Assembly: GCF_029633865.1 (NCBI RefSeq)
Contig: NC_079224.1
Coordinates: forward strand, 22,634,404-22,698,403
DNA length: 64,000 bases
Direction: 5' to 3'
DNA from: Lampris incognitus
Lineage: Eukaryota; Chordata; Actinopteri; Lampriformes; Lampridae
Under the pieces are notes generated by a model. That model searched no databases, was not told the origin of the DNA, and saw nothing but the letters and a program-made list of their open reading frames with translations. This document shows positions 13,301 to 21,353 of the stretch, in pieces; the first letter of the stretch is position 1; the number at the start of each line of letters is the position of its first letter. The position numbers and the translations under genes were made by a program.

Positions 13301-13355
13301 TGAAATAGAGTGATTCTGGAAGCTCTCATTTTGTGTTTAGAATCGTTGCGGTTAA
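1188..13355 (+). CDS. cfhl: gene A: factor H-like CCP gene, 3' part
   Basis: Likely a secreted complement regulator or factor H-related protein. Exons in order: 1188-1361 (CCP), 1660-1848 (CCP), 3382-3495 and 3653-3766 (38-residue linkers), 3985-4038 and 10214-10267 (18-residue linkers), 11648-11806 (CCP), 11925-12098 (CCP), 13020-13045 and 13341-13355 (tail, stop TAA). Junctions are phase 1 until the last one (phase 0), and the joined frame stays open. The last two CCPs resemble mammalian factor H CCP19-20, which in that family bind C3d/C3b and host sialic acid. The 5' exons and signal peptide lie outside the window. The introns hold many transposons, including a 5.3 kb Gypsy. Whether every exon is used is inferred; no transcript was examined. 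Confidence 0.75.
1660..1848 (+). CDS. gene A exon: CCP domain
   Basis: A 189-nt exon, phase 1-1, acceptor GTTTTACAG, donor GTAAGT. It encodes a complete sushi domain with cysteines in ACHAP, YGCEDGY, IQCESGTW and KPC. In gene B the surrounding intron continues as if about 600 bp (near 1537-2136) had been deleted, removing this exon. Confidence 0.85.
1849..2347. other. gene A intron, nothing further seen
   Basis: AT-rich intron. Its last 200 bp match the gene B intron at about 22,410-22,620 (a shared block starts ACAGACCAGTTTAGAAATTG). Confidence 0.7.
2348..3147. mobile_element. solo LTR-like insertion (800 bp)
   Basis: Begins TGTAACCC and ends GGGTTACA, flanked by a 4-bp direct repeat TTAT (2344-2347 and 3148-3151). 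The gene B paralogue at 22,617-22,621 carries the uninterrupted site with a single TTAT, so both ends are well defined. TG...CA termini and a 4-bp duplication suit a solo Gypsy-type LTR. A short CA microsatellite lies at about 2415-2440 and AATAAA-like sites near 3045. No credible coding sequence. Confidence 0.75.
3382..3495 (+). CDS. gene A exon: 38-residue linker, copy 1
   Basis: A 114-nt phase 1-1 exon (acceptor TTTTTCAG, donor GTAATG). It encodes a hydrophilic Ser/Thr/Gly/Asp-rich stretch with no cysteine (for example GPGSDSGLIDTSSGTETQPV). It is a tandem duplicate of the next exon. A flexible, possibly O-glycosylated spacer between CCP groups is the likely role (inference). Confidence 0.75.
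3653..3766 (+). CDS. gene A exon: 38-residue linker, copy 2
   Basis: A 114-nt phase 1-1 exon nearly identical to 3382-3495 (GPGSDSGLID becomes RPGSDSGLIG), with flanking intron also duplicated. Genes B and C lack both linkers: their intron joins sequence near 3,250 directly to sequence near 3,780. Confidence 0.75.
3985..4038 (+). CDS. gene A exon: 18-residue linker, copy 1
   Basis: A 54-nt phase 1-1 exon (acceptor TTGTACAG, donor GTAATT) encoding DVPIHPHSRDETRPMVIP. Near-identical exons occur at 10,214, 22,974 and 35,739. No cysteines; inferred inter-CCP spacer. Confidence 0.75.
4534..4779 (+). pseudogene. gag fragment of the Gypsy element
   Basis: An 81-codon frame reading VVATNTDDWPDTRKQALLLH then LGTEGQRLFYTLPG, typical of the N-terminal part of a fish Gypsy Gag (the conserved tryptophan and LLH..G.EGQ..F..L block). 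It ends in a stop without a zinc knuckle, so it is truncated. Confidence 0.6.
4985..5370. repeat. AACGTT / GCTAGC-rich palindromic tract
   Basis: About 385 bp with many interleaved short palindromes (TAACGTTA, GCTAGCTAACGTTA and variants). It lies inside the Gypsy interval where pol would be expected. No coding capacity. Confidence 0.6.
5371..6950. other. unassigned insertion within Gypsy interval
   Basis: No open frame with a recognisable product. A TATA-like CTATAAATA occurs near 5,857. It replaces the expected protease/RT region and is probably another decayed element. Confidence 0.3.
6951..7075 (+). repeat. SINE-like tail
   Basis: Contains GGAGCGATTGGCCACTAAAT followed by TGGGAGAAAAGGGGAAAA, the kind of A/G-rich 3' tail seen in the tRNA-derived SINEs of this window. 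The tRNA-like head is missing. Confidence 0.4.
7230..7700 (+). pseudogene. Gypsy pol fragment (pre-RT joined to pre-integrase linker)
   Basis: The open frame 7236-7697 contains EKEFVHKVKISESVPPVRQK, the block just before reverse transcriptase, then jumps to AEPGFVALLS..SLDEFAAASASCPELRA, the region before integrase. Reverse transcriptase and RNase H are therefore deleted in frame. Confidence 0.6.
7839..8375 (+). pseudogene. Gypsy integrase
   Basis: A 178-codon frame with a Zn-binding remnant (RLHEVYSWPGM..IKSCLLCQS), then catalytic core motifs: the SDNGSQF aspartate block and YHPAANGAIERFHRVLKS with the catalytic glutamate. The first core aspartate is unclear (LGIGVVCPF where a W..D..GP block is expected). 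The frame stops at 8,375 and resumes in another frame. Confidence 0.7.
8488..8850 (+). pseudogene. Gypsy integrase C-terminal region
   Basis: The frame from 8488 reads EGDRVRIRKPTHVPKAYPQY then KIGPCTYLLADGKKWHASNL, matching the beta-rich C-terminal module after Gypsy integrase. It follows the integrase core after a frameshift. The rest of the frame, to 9,159, is A/T-rich and unlikely to be coding. Confidence 0.6.
9364..9509 (+). repeat. 3' LTR of Gypsy element
   Basis: Begins TGTTCCAATG after the purine run AAAGGGGGA and ends ACATAACA just before intron sequence TTTACCTGGCAG. Homologous to 4,257-4,412 at the 5' end of the element. Confidence 0.6.
9795..10152 (+). mobile_element. tRNA-derived SINE, 3' truncated
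   Basis: The tRNA-like head carries the box B sequence AGTTCGAATCCC, followed by a family body with TGTGGGTATGTGTCCTGGTC and a G-rich tract. It is cut at 10,152 by the tandem-duplication junction. The same SINE family recurs at least eight more times in the window. Confidence 0.75.
10214..10267 (+). CDS. gene A exon: 18-residue linker, copy 2
   Basis: A 54-nt phase 1-1 exon encoding DVPVHPYSRDETRPMIIP. It arises from the tandem duplication above. If both are spliced in, gene A has two consecutive 18-residue spacers. Confidence 0.7.
10730..11170 (+). mobile_element. tRNA-derived SINE
   Basis: Head with GGTTCGAATCCC box B at about 10,780, the common body, and a tail of A and G runs. Its paralogues at 23,490-23,930 and 36,255-36,700 carry the markers that locate the crossover between units. 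Confidence 0.8.
11187..11500 (+). repeat. widespread teleost interspersed repeat
   Basis: Contains CACCTATTGCATGTCTGTCC, a TCCTCTCTTGCTCTTCCTGA block and a 3' TATACAAATAAATTTAACTT end. I recognise the pattern as a common fish repeat but not its formal family. It occurs inverted at about 15,240-15,510, and again at about 23,946-24,260 and 36,715-37,020. Confidence 0.55.
11648..11806 (+). CDS. gene A exon: CCP domain, factor H CCP19-like
   Basis: A 159-nt phase 1-1 exon (acceptor TATTTCAG, donor GTAGTA). Cysteines lie in VNCGQIP, YQCDNF, VTCYNN and PTCQ, with the conserved tryptophan in RSWSPT. The pattern resembles the penultimate domain of factor H. Confidence 0.85.
11925..12098 (+). CDS. 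gene A exon: CCP domain, factor H CCP20-like
   Basis: A 174-nt phase 1-1 exon (acceptor TTTGTGCAG, donor GTAAGT). It begins DAFCVVNTAGIYG, has VYLTEGEAKYLECI and MIQCENG, and resembles the last factor H domain (PCVIS..., TGESVEFVC). The usual tryptophan is not evident. Confidence 0.85.
12262..12680 (+). mobile_element. tRNA-derived SINE
   Basis: Same family as 10,730-11,170. It starts at the B box (CAGTTCGAATCCCC) with the A box region missing and ends in A/G-rich sequence. It lies in the intron before the tail exons. Confidence 0.75.
13020..13045 (+). CDS. gene A exon: cysteine-rich tail
   Basis: A 26-nt exon (acceptor CTCTTTAG, donor GTAAGT) that enters in phase 1 and leaves in phase 0. 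With the preceding T it encodes CCSNWDRRL. It has an identical copy in gene B and none in gene C. Confidence 0.65.
13341..13355 (+). CDS. gene A terminal exon and stop
   Basis: After acceptor TGTGTTTAG the exon reads NRCG then TAA, so the protein would end CCSNWDRRLNRCG. The final cysteine could supply the fourth CCP disulfide partner or an intermolecular bond (inference). Confidence 0.6.
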   Translation, partial: NRCG

Positions 13356-13672
13356 AGCTGAAGCATCAGAGGCAAGCAGAAAGAAATGTCAACAAGAAGA
13401 CTTGAAGTAATCCCTCCTGAAAAGTAACTGTATGCCGACCACTTTGTCACAACTTTTACAGTTTTTAGCTCTGGGTCTTATTCATTTTGCTCACCATCAC
13501 TTTAACCTATTGCAAGAGGAAGAGAACATACTTCATTCAGCACATTTGCCATGTGAATGAAATGCAACACCAACATAAGTGTAATCTCATCGAGGAAACA
13601 GTTAAATAAAGATATGATTTATGTGGCGTGAATAAAATCATGTTGTATATTTGATGGATAGGGTTAAATAAA
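13356..13672 (+). terminator. gene A 3' UTR with polyadenylation signals
   Basis: AATAAA occurs at 13,605-13,610, 13,631-13,636 and 13,667-13,672. The sequence is conserved in gene B (26,116-26,432) and, split by a hAT element, in gene C (44,656-44,712 and 47,095-47,260). Confidence 0.65.
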
Positions 13673-13852
13673 GGCTTCAGCATGACCCGGAACATCTATT
13701 GTGTTTTCTACGACTTCAGACAAAGCCAAGGAAAAGAGGAGAGCGTTTTCTAAATGACTAGATGTGTCATTCAATTTGAATGTTTCACCGGTAATCCACG
13801 TGAAAGTCAGTCTTGAGTTGATGGTGCATTGCAAGGCACACCAGCGAAGTGT

Positions 13853-14700
13853 GGGGAGCGGGGCGTCCGCGAAGCGTAGCGGTCTATTCCGTTGCCTTCC
13901 AACACGGGGGTCGCCAGATCGAATCCCCGTGTTACCTCCGGACTGGTCGGGCGTCGCTACAGATACAATTGGCCGTGTCTGCGGGCGGGACGCCCTCTGT
14001 GGGTATGTGGCCTGGTTGCTGCACTAACGCCTCCTTTGGTCGGTCAGGGCACTTGTTTGGGGGGAAGGGGAACTGGGGGCGAATAGCGTGTTCTCCCTGG
14101 TGAAACTCCCCATTGTCAGGTGAAAAAGAAGTGGCTGGCGTCTCCACCTGTATCAGAGGAAGCATGTGGTAGTCTGCAGCCCTCCCCGGATCGGCAGAGA
14201 GAGTGGAGCAGCGACCAGGACGGCTCGGAAGAGTGGGGTAATCGGCTCTGTGCATAACTGTAGTCCACTCACTTCCGGTTTCTACTGCAGCGGTCATGCC
14301 AGTGTCCTGTTTGTTGGCGTGTGCTATTGATGGCATTTTTGCCTGCAATATCTACCATGGATAGATGTCAATGACATGCACAGAATTGTAACAAACTTTC
14401 ACCTGCACCTACCAGCAAACGGGGGAAAAGTTTCAAGTTGTACATATAAAGTAGCTGCAGGTGAAAGTTTGTTGACAATTCTGTGTATGTCGTTAACATT
14501 TATCCATGGTAAATCTTGCAGGCAGCACGAGAAATATGCCACTGTCAATAGCGCATGCAAAGAAACTGGTATGACCGCTGCAGTAGAAACCGGAAGTCAT
14601 TGGACTACAGTTGTGCACAGAGTCAGTTGGCCGGATACAATTAGAGAGAAAAATTGGGAAATATCCCACAAAAAAAGATCCCACACCACTTATCACAAAG
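13853..14700 (+). mobile_element. tRNA-derived SINE split by a palindromic MITE
   Basis: SINE head and body run 13,853-14,245; the tail resumes at 14,623 with TCAGTTGGCCGGATACAATT. The orthologous SINE at 47,452-47,885 is continuous, so the 377-bp intervening palindrome is a later insertion. Confidence 0.75.
14246..14622. mobile_element. palindromic MITE / foldback element
   Basis: The two halves are inverted repeats over roughly 165 bp each: CTCTGTGCATAACTGTAGTC at the left matches GACTACAGTTGTGCACAGAG at the right in reverse complement, and similarity continues to a central spacer at about 14,410-14,450. No open frame. Superfamily not determined. Confidence 0.75.
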
Positions 14701-14982
14701 AGTAGGGGTTCCCCGGTGTCCTGGCAAAATTCCCAACTTGGCTGTCTCCATCTGGCCACCTAATCACCCCCCCATGTAATTGACTCAGTGATTCCTCCCT
14801 CCCTCTTCACCTCAAGCTGATGTGTGAGGAGTGTTCTGGTGCAAAATGGCTGCTGTGCATCACCCGTGTGGGTGCTACATATTGGTGGTGGTTGAGGTGA
14901 GTTAACCCTTTCAATGTGAAATGCGTTGGGAGTCTAGATAAAGCACTATGTAAATATAATCCATTGTTATTATTATTATTGA
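14700..14982 (+). mobile_element. LINE 3' tail (L2-like) with ATT repeat
   Basis: Contains ATGCGTTGGGAGTCTAGATA then AAGCACTATGTAAATATAAT and a terminal TTATTATTATTATT run, the usual 3' end of L2/CR1-like fish elements. No coding part remains. Confidence 0.55.
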
Positions 14983-15239
14983 CCTAGTGGGCATTGGGTG
15001 GAAAGGAGAAGGAGGGAGACAGCGTGGACTGGTCCCACGTCCCTCCTAGGGCCCATTTCACACTTCCAGTCATACCTTTGGGAAATTTAGATTCCCCAGT
15101 TATTCTACCACACACGACTTTGGAGAGACATGCCACACAGCAGGAGTGGGATCGATGCCAGGCCATCCTCCTGTGGGTTAACAGTGCTGACACAACGCCA
15201 ATTCTTTCCTTTTTATTGGGGTTATTTATTATTTTTATA

Positions 15240-15510
15240 TTCGAGTCAAGTTTATTTTCATAGACTGAACCGCAGTTAAGAGTCCCAGAGGGCTTTACAC
15301 TCACACAGTAGAAAACAGGTAGATGCAGTAAACGACAGTGGACAACAAGCGATCAACATAGCTATCCTTAAACCGTCAGCTGGGATGAGGAACTTCCACA
15401 TAGAAAAAAAAGTCAAAATGAAAATAAATGGGAGAAACCTCAGGAAGACCATTGAAGGAGGAATCTCTTCCAGATAGGCATGCAATAGGTGCTTAGGGGC
15501 CAATATAGTG
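15240..15510 (-). repeat. widespread teleost interspersed repeat, inverted copy
   Basis: Reverse-complement relative of 11,187-11,500: TCAAGTTTATTTTCATAGAC, CCAGAGGGCTTTACACTC and a GGCATGCAATAGGTG block. 14,990-15,240 and 15,510-16,020 show nothing recognisable beyond short A runs. Confidence 0.5.
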
Positions 15511-16029
15511 AAAGATGTAGGACTAAAACACTTGGGATGCTTGCACCGTCCCATGCAGCATCACCAACTGACTGCCAGACAGCCCCTGCAACAACAAAAA
15601 AAACTCAATGCAGTTGATGCTATCTTCCAGAGTAACCTACAATGGCAATACAATACGATGCAATAAAATACAATACGATGCAATGCCTGGATCACTGACA
15701 ACCAATACTGAAGATGGCAAGGTCAAAAGCCAAAGTGTCTGACAATACGATTTTTTTTTAACCCCAGAGAGATGTTGTGGGAGCAAAGTGTTGGGAAAGT
15801 TAGTGAAAAAAAAATAGGAGTAAAAGAGTGAGAAAGGAGGAGATCTTTCCTGAAAGGAGAAAATGAGAGCAAGCAGAAGAGGAAGATCCGACAGAGGTGA
15901 TGTGTTTCGGTGGGCAGATGGTGACCTGAGTTGTCACACTAACGAAGCCTTAATCTCACTCAACATCCCAGTGACAGTTCGGATGAAAGCAGAGGCCAGT
16001 CCCACATTTTCTCAGTTGTGGAAATGATC

Positions 16030-16380
16030 AGAGACGGCACGGTGGCCCAGTGGTTAGCGCTGTTGCCTCACAGCATGAAGGTACCGAGTTTGAACCCCGG
16101 GGTTGTCCAACCTTGGGGGTTCATCCCAGGTCGTCCCCTGTGTGGAGTTTGCATGTTCTCCCCGTGTCTGCAGTGGGTTTTCTCCGGGTGCTCCGGTTTC
16201 CCCCACCATCAAAAAGACATGCAAGTTAGGGGTCTGTGCCCCTGACCGAGGCATGGCAAGATGAACTAGAGTTGGTCCCTGGGAGCTGCACGGCGGTTGC
16301 CTACTGCTCCTAGCTACACAGCTAGGATGGGTTAAATGCACAGAAAGAATTTCCCCATGGGGATTAATAACGTAGTAAAA
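16030..16380 (+). mobile_element. tRNA-derived SINE, second family
   Basis: The head reads GCACGGTGGCCCAGTGGTTA (A box) and GAGTTTGAACCCCGG (B box), followed by the familiar fish block GTGTGGAGTTTGCATGTTCT and TGGGTTTTCTCCGGGTGCTC. It ends near 16,380 with A-rich sequence. Confidence 0.7.
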
Positions 16381-16499
16381 AAAATATCCAATGACGTCAT
16401 CTTTAGTGAATGGTGGACCAACTGTCATCCCTGCCACTGGGTTTAATTTTAACTCCTAGTCCGTCTGTGCCAATCAATATTTCAACATCCTGAGTTCTG

Positions 16500-17163
16500 A
16501 TCCCGTCCACGGCCAGGATTAGACAGACAGACATTCCGTCCTGGCCGTGGAACAACGAGCAAACTCTTTACCCTTGAGGAAGTGCTGAGGGAGGCATGGG
16601 AGTTTGACCAGCCAGTCTACATATGTTTTGTGGACTTGGAGAAGGCTTATGACCGTGTATCCCGGGGCACTCTGTGTGTCTGTGTGTGTGTGGGGGGGGG
16701 GGATACTGCGGGAGTATGGGGTACTGGGGAAGTTGCTACTAGCCATCCGGTCCTTGTACAACTGCAGTGAGAGCTGTGTCCGCATTCTCAGCACAAAGTC
16801 AAACATGTTTTCAGTAGGTGTCAGACTCTGCCAAGGTTGTCCATTGTCTCCGATTCTATTTGTGATATTCATGAACAGGATCTCAAGGTGCAGCCAAGGT
16901 GAGGAGTGTCTCCATTTTGGGAACCTCAGCATTGCATCTCTACTCTTCGCAGATGATGTGGATGATGTGGTTTTGTTGGCTTCATCAGAACGCAACCTCC
17001 AGCTGGCTCTGGGGCAGTTTGCAGCCGAGGTTGCAGGGATGAGAGTCAGCACCTCCAAGTCTGAGGCCATGGTTCTCTACTGGAAAATGGTGGATTGCTC
17101 CCTCCAGGTTGGGGATGAGTTGTTGCCTCAAGTGAAGAAGTTCAAGTATCTCGGGGTCCAGTA
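16500..17163 (+). pseudogene. LINE reverse transcriptase fragment
   Basis: Reads [20 protein letters not shown], then in another frame GCPLSPILFVIFMNRIS, LLFADDVDDVVLLASSERN and VKKFKYLGV: the RT palm blocks of a fish non-LTR element. The catalytic FADDV is present but followed by an inserted repeat (DDVDDVV). A GT/G-run insertion at about 16,675-16,703 breaks the frame. 5' and 3' truncated. Confidence 0.75.
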
Positions 17164-17258
17164 GCGAACCATGGGGTCTGGCAGTGGGCCTTCAACGGTG
17201 CAAAGATATTGTAATCAGCCAAATTTTGGGGGTGTTTTTTTAATATGTGAACAGCTCC

Positions 17259-17260
<2 letters not shown>

Positions 17261-17334
<74 letters not shown>

Positions 17335-17405
17335 AAGTGCAACCATCACAGCACCACAGGTGAAAACCTCCGACACACACAGCTCACCTATATATATACA
17401 CACAC

Positions 17406-17473
<68 letters not shown>
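17261..17473. repeat. paired CA microsatellites
   Basis: Two CA tracts, 17,261-17,333 (73 bp) and 17,399-17,473 (75 bp), separated by 65 bp. The equivalents in the second unit are 61 and 94 bp. Open frames through these tracts are repeat artefacts. Confidence 0.95.
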
Positions 17474-17474
<1 letters not shown>

Positions 17475-17926
17475 GCCAGTAACTCAGTGCCTCAAGACCC
17501 ACCAAAATTAAATCCATTGGATATCAAATACCCTTTGTCTCTCTCCATACTTGGAAGACAATGAAAACACACATGACATGGCCTCTGCTTCTGGCCTACA
17601 ACATCACCATGGACAGCACTAGAATGCAGCATCATACAACCTCTTCTTTACAAACTGACCAGACCAAATTAAAGCAATTCATGAGCAAAGAATAGAAATA
17701 ACGATCAAATCAACCTTCACATGCAGAATATGCCATGAGCAAAGTCACAATACAATCATATGTAAAATATACCAAACCTTACACCATAATATTTAGTATA
17801 GTAGGCCTAATGTTACATGAGCAAAGTGTGGTATTAACCAGCTATGAAGTGCCATGACAATATGTAAAATGAACATGCCAGCTTTGATTTGGAGTAAAAT
17901 AAAATTAAGCAGCTGACTTTATTAGG
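17474..17926. other. no feature seen
   Basis: AT-rich sequence without recognisable coding or repeat signature. Confidence 0.5.
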
Positions 17927-18271
17927 CTACTTGAATATAAAGTCCATCCGTCGGTCCTTCTTTGTGAAGTGGGCAATGGCAGCATCATGCAGTTTGTCCT
18001 TGGATTTAAGTTCCATCAGAAGGCCTTTTTCTGTGGACATTAGTGCCAAAGCTCCCAGTCGATCTTGTCCTGTTGTGTTTCTGGTGTGCGTCTTTATGCG
18101 CTTCAGGGCCGAGAAAGACCGCTCAATTGAAGAGGTGGATATGAGGATAGTCAACACCAGACAGGTGAAGTGATGAAGCATAGGCGAGACAAGAGGAGGA
18201 ATTGGCCTTCCATTTCCAATCACTTGTTGCGTTTCCCCGAAAGCACGTCTTGAGAAGGGTAACGCTAACAA
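17927..18271 (-). pseudogene. hAT transposase C-terminal (dimerisation) fragment
   Basis: A 114-codon frame containing TSSIERSFSALKRIKTHTRN and DRLGALALMS, the hAT dimerisation (hATC) signature as in ZMYM1-like and 52-kDa-repressor-like transposases. The DDE core and BED finger are absent. An identical copy is at 30,692-31,036. Confidence 0.75.
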
Positions 18272-18409
18272 GCTAGCTACAACATCACTCTCGTCTCCTC
18301 CTGTAGCCGTGCTTCATCTTTAACTTGTTTCTCTAACTAAACTAAAATTAATCACACTCATCTGATACACAGACTTAGGTTAGTGATGTTCAGTTCAACT
18401 GGTTTAAGT

Positions 18410-18681
18410 CAGGGATAGGCAACATGGTCCAGAAAGGTCCACTGTGGGGGCAGGTCTTTGTTCCAACCAAGCAGTTACACACCTGATTCTATTAGTCAAC
18501 CAATAGTCTTTGCTAAGGACCTTGACTTGTAGACTCAGGTGTGTAACTGTGTAACTGTTCTATTAGTCAACCAATAGTCTTTGCTAAGGACCTTGCTTGT
18601 AGACTCAGGTGTGTAACTGTTTGGTTGGAACAAAGACCTGCACCCACACCGGACCTTTCTGGACCATGTTGCCTTTCCCTG
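18410..18681. mobile_element. hAT-type MITE (272 bp)
   Basis: Termini CAGGGATAGGCAACATGGTC and its near reverse complement (GACCATGTTGCCTTTCCCTG), flanked by a perfect 8-bp duplication GTTTAAGT (18,402-18,409 and 18,682-18,689), the hAT hallmark. A unit of about 65 bp (CTATTAGTCAACCAATAGTC...) is repeated twice inside. Confidence 0.85.
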
Positions 18682-18945
18682 GTTTAAGTGAACCAGTACA
18701 TTTGGATCGCCAACGTAGAGTCGGTCAATCTCAAGTAATGACTACTCAGCAACCGCACATCTTTCTTTTATATATGAGTGAGCCCTCATCTGGATAGGTC
18801 AGGACGTCTAGAAGTCCTTGGGTGATACATTTTTGTCCCACCCACTACAACAGCAAAATATGATTGGCTGATTCACCTGTCACTTTCTAAATAAACACAC
18901 AAGCATAAGGACTTGTAGCAGTCCTAACCAATTAGAGTCAGCCAG

Positions 18946-20930
18946 CTAACCCTTTCTCTGCCATGAGACAACAACAAAATCTGATTGGATAACTCGATCT
19001 CGAGCTTTCGAGTTATCAATATACCCAGCATCTCTCCTCCACACATGTCCAAGCCATCTCAATCTTGCCTCTCTTGCTTTGTCTCCAAACCGTCCAACCT
19101 GAGCAGTCCCTCTAATATAATCGTTCCTAATCCTGTTCTTCTTCGTCACTCCCAGTGAAAATCTTAGCATCTTCAACTCTGCCTCTTCCAGCTCCGCCTC
19201 CTGTCTTTTCGTCAGTGCCACTGTCTCCAAACCATATAACATAGTTGGTCTCACAACCATCTTGTAAACCTTCCCTTTAACTCTTGCTGGTACCCTTCTG
19301 TCACAAATCACTCCTGAAACTCTTCTCCACCCACTCCACCCTGCCTGTACTCTCTTCTTCACCTCTCTACTGCACTCCCCGTTACTTTGGACAGTTGACC
19401 CCAAGTATTTAAACTCATATGCTTTCATCACCTCCACTCCTTGCATCTTCACCATTCCAATGTCCTCCCTCTCATTCACGCATAGGTATTCCATTTTGCT
19501 CCTACTGACTTTCATTCCTCTTCTCTCCAGTGCATACCTCCACCTCTCTAGGCTCTCCTTAACCTGCATCCTAATCTTGCTACAGATCACAATGTCATCC
19601 GCGAACATTATCGTCCATGAAGACTCCTGCCTTATCTTGTCCGTCAACCTATCCATCACCATTACAAACAAGAAAGGGCTCAGAGCCGGTCCTTGATGTA
19701 ATCCCACCTCCACCTTGAACCCATCTGTCATTCCAACCGCTCACCTCACCATTGTCACACTTTCCTCATACATATCCTGCACCACTCCTACATACTTCTC
19801 TGCAACTCCCGACTTCCTCATACAATACCACACCTCCTCTCTCGGCGCCCTGTCGTATGCTTTCTCTAAATCTACAAAGACACAATGAAACTCTTTCTGG
19901 CCTTCTCTATACTTCTCAATTAACATTTTCAAAGCAAACATCGCATCTGTGGCGCTCTTTCATGGCATGAAACCATACTGCTGCTCGCTAATCATCACCT
20001 CTCCTCTTAACCTAGCTTCTATTACTCTTTCCCATATCTTCATGCTGTGGCTGATCAACTTTATACCTCTGTAGTTGCTACAGTTCTGCACATCGCCCTT
20101 GTTCTTGAAAATCTGTACCAGTATGCTTCTTCTCCACTCCTCAGACATCCTCTCACTTTCCAAGATTGCGTTAAACAATCTAGTTAAAAACCCCACTGCC
20201 ATCTCCCCTAAACATCTCCATGCCTCCACAGGTATGTCATCAGGACCAACTACCTTTCCACTCTTCATCCTCTTCATAGCTGCCCTTACTTCCTCCTTGC
20301 TAATCCACTGAACTTCCTGATTCACTATCCCTACATCATCCAACCTTCTCTCTCTCTCATTTTCTTCATTCATCAGCCCCTCAAAGTACCCCGTCCACCT
20401 TCTCACACACTCTCCTCGCTTGTCAGCACATTTCCATCTCTATCCTTGATCGCCCTAACTTGCTGCACATCCTTTGCAGCTTGGTCCGTCTGTCTAGCCA
20501 ATCGGTACAAGTCCTTTTCTCCTTCCTTAGTGTCTAACCTGTCATACAACTCAACATACGCCTTTGCCTTTGCCACCTCTCTCTTCACTTCACGCTGCAT
20601 CTCCTTGTACTCCTGTCTACTTTCTTCATCTCTCATACTATCCCACTTCTTCTTTGCCAACCTCTTCCTCTGTATAATCTGCTGTACTTCCTCATTCCAC
20701 CACCAAGTCTCTTTGTCTTCCTTCCTCTGTCCTGATGACACACCAAGTACCTTCCTAGCTGTCTCCCTCACTATTTCTGCAGTGGTTGCCCAGCCATCTG
20801 GCAACTCTTCACTACCACCAGTGCCTGTCTTAACTCCTGCCTGAACTCCACACAACAGTCTTCCTTCTTCAACTTCCATTTGATTTGTGGCTGTGTCTTC
20901 ACTCGCTTCCTCTTCTTTATTTCTTGTTTT
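18946..20930 (-). pseudogene. RTE-type LINE, 5' and 3' truncated
   Basis: Minus-strand frames 20,403-20,879 (region between endonuclease and RT), 19,960-20,406 (GKVVGPDDIPVEAWRCLG), 19,741-19,941 ([18 protein letters not shown]) and 18,946-19,731 (HQGPALSPFLFVMVMDRLTD, FADDIVICSK, MLYGLETVALTKRQ, RWLGHVWRRD). These are the palm and C-terminal blocks of RTE-like fish LINEs. Stops separate the frames. The endonuclease is missing here; a related endonuclease-end fragment lies at 56,640-57,290. The copy at 31,711-33,695 is almost identical. Confidence 0.8.
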
Positions 20931-21058
20931 GCTGGATTATGATCAGAAAAAAAAGAATATCTGAGTAATTTAAATTATTGAATTGACCAAGTGAATGTGA
21001 GTATTTTTAAAATGTTCTACTTATTTAGAAATAACTTTGCATTTGTAAAGAAATTTGA

Positions 21059-21082
21059 GTGTGTGTGTGTGTGTGTGTGTGT
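21059..21082. repeat. GT microsatellite
   Basis: Short (GT)n run upstream of gene B; repeated at about 33,824-33,847. Confidence 0.85.
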
Positions 21083-21119
21083 TTTTGTGGATTTGTGTGT
21101 AAGTGTGTATGTATGTACC

Positions 21120-21295
21120 TGTGTGTTTCATCTGTTTGTTCACTGTGGAGAAACAGTTTCCCGTCAGTAGGAGGGTTTACTCCTCCACATCTTTCTCAAC
21201 CATTGTGGGGAAATGCCCTTGACAATGATTAACAGGTCTGAAAATAAAATACACAAACCCGTGCTTCTCTGTAGATTGACTTAACTGCGACTGAG
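21120..21295 (+). promoter_or_regulatory. candidate gene B promoter / 5' UTR
   Basis: The 175 bp before the start codon contain the palindrome GAAACAGTTTC (about 21,150), a GGGGAAATGCCC motif near 21,206, ATGATTAAC near 21,224 (HNF1-like half site, fitting liver expression of factor H genes) and an A/T-rich TGAAAATAAAAT. All are short motifs; no promoter activity is shown. The same sequence precedes gene C. Confidence 0.3.
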
Positions 21296-21353
21296 ATGTT
21301 CCTCAGATATCTTGGTTTGGTTCTGCTGCTTCCCTTTCCTAAGGCAGTAAATG
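21296..21353 (+). CDS. gene B exon 1: signal peptide
   Basis: ATG followed by MFLRYLGLVLLLPFPKAVN, a hydrophobic leader with basic residue and a VNA cleavage motif completed by the next exon. Donor G|GTGAGT, phase 1. Confidence 0.85.

Noticed and set aside
13890-13990. tRNA-like heads with TTCGAATCC in several places
   Set aside because: All share a long common body, so they are SINE copies, not tRNA genes.
17171-17517. Open frames of repeated Thr-His or Cys-Val through the CA tracts (also 29,903-30,282)
   Set aside because: Translations of dinucleotide repeats; no domain, start context or conservation.
20446-20844. 132-codon plus-strand frame rich in Ser and Leu
   Set aside because: Antisense shadow of the RTE LINE on the minus strand.
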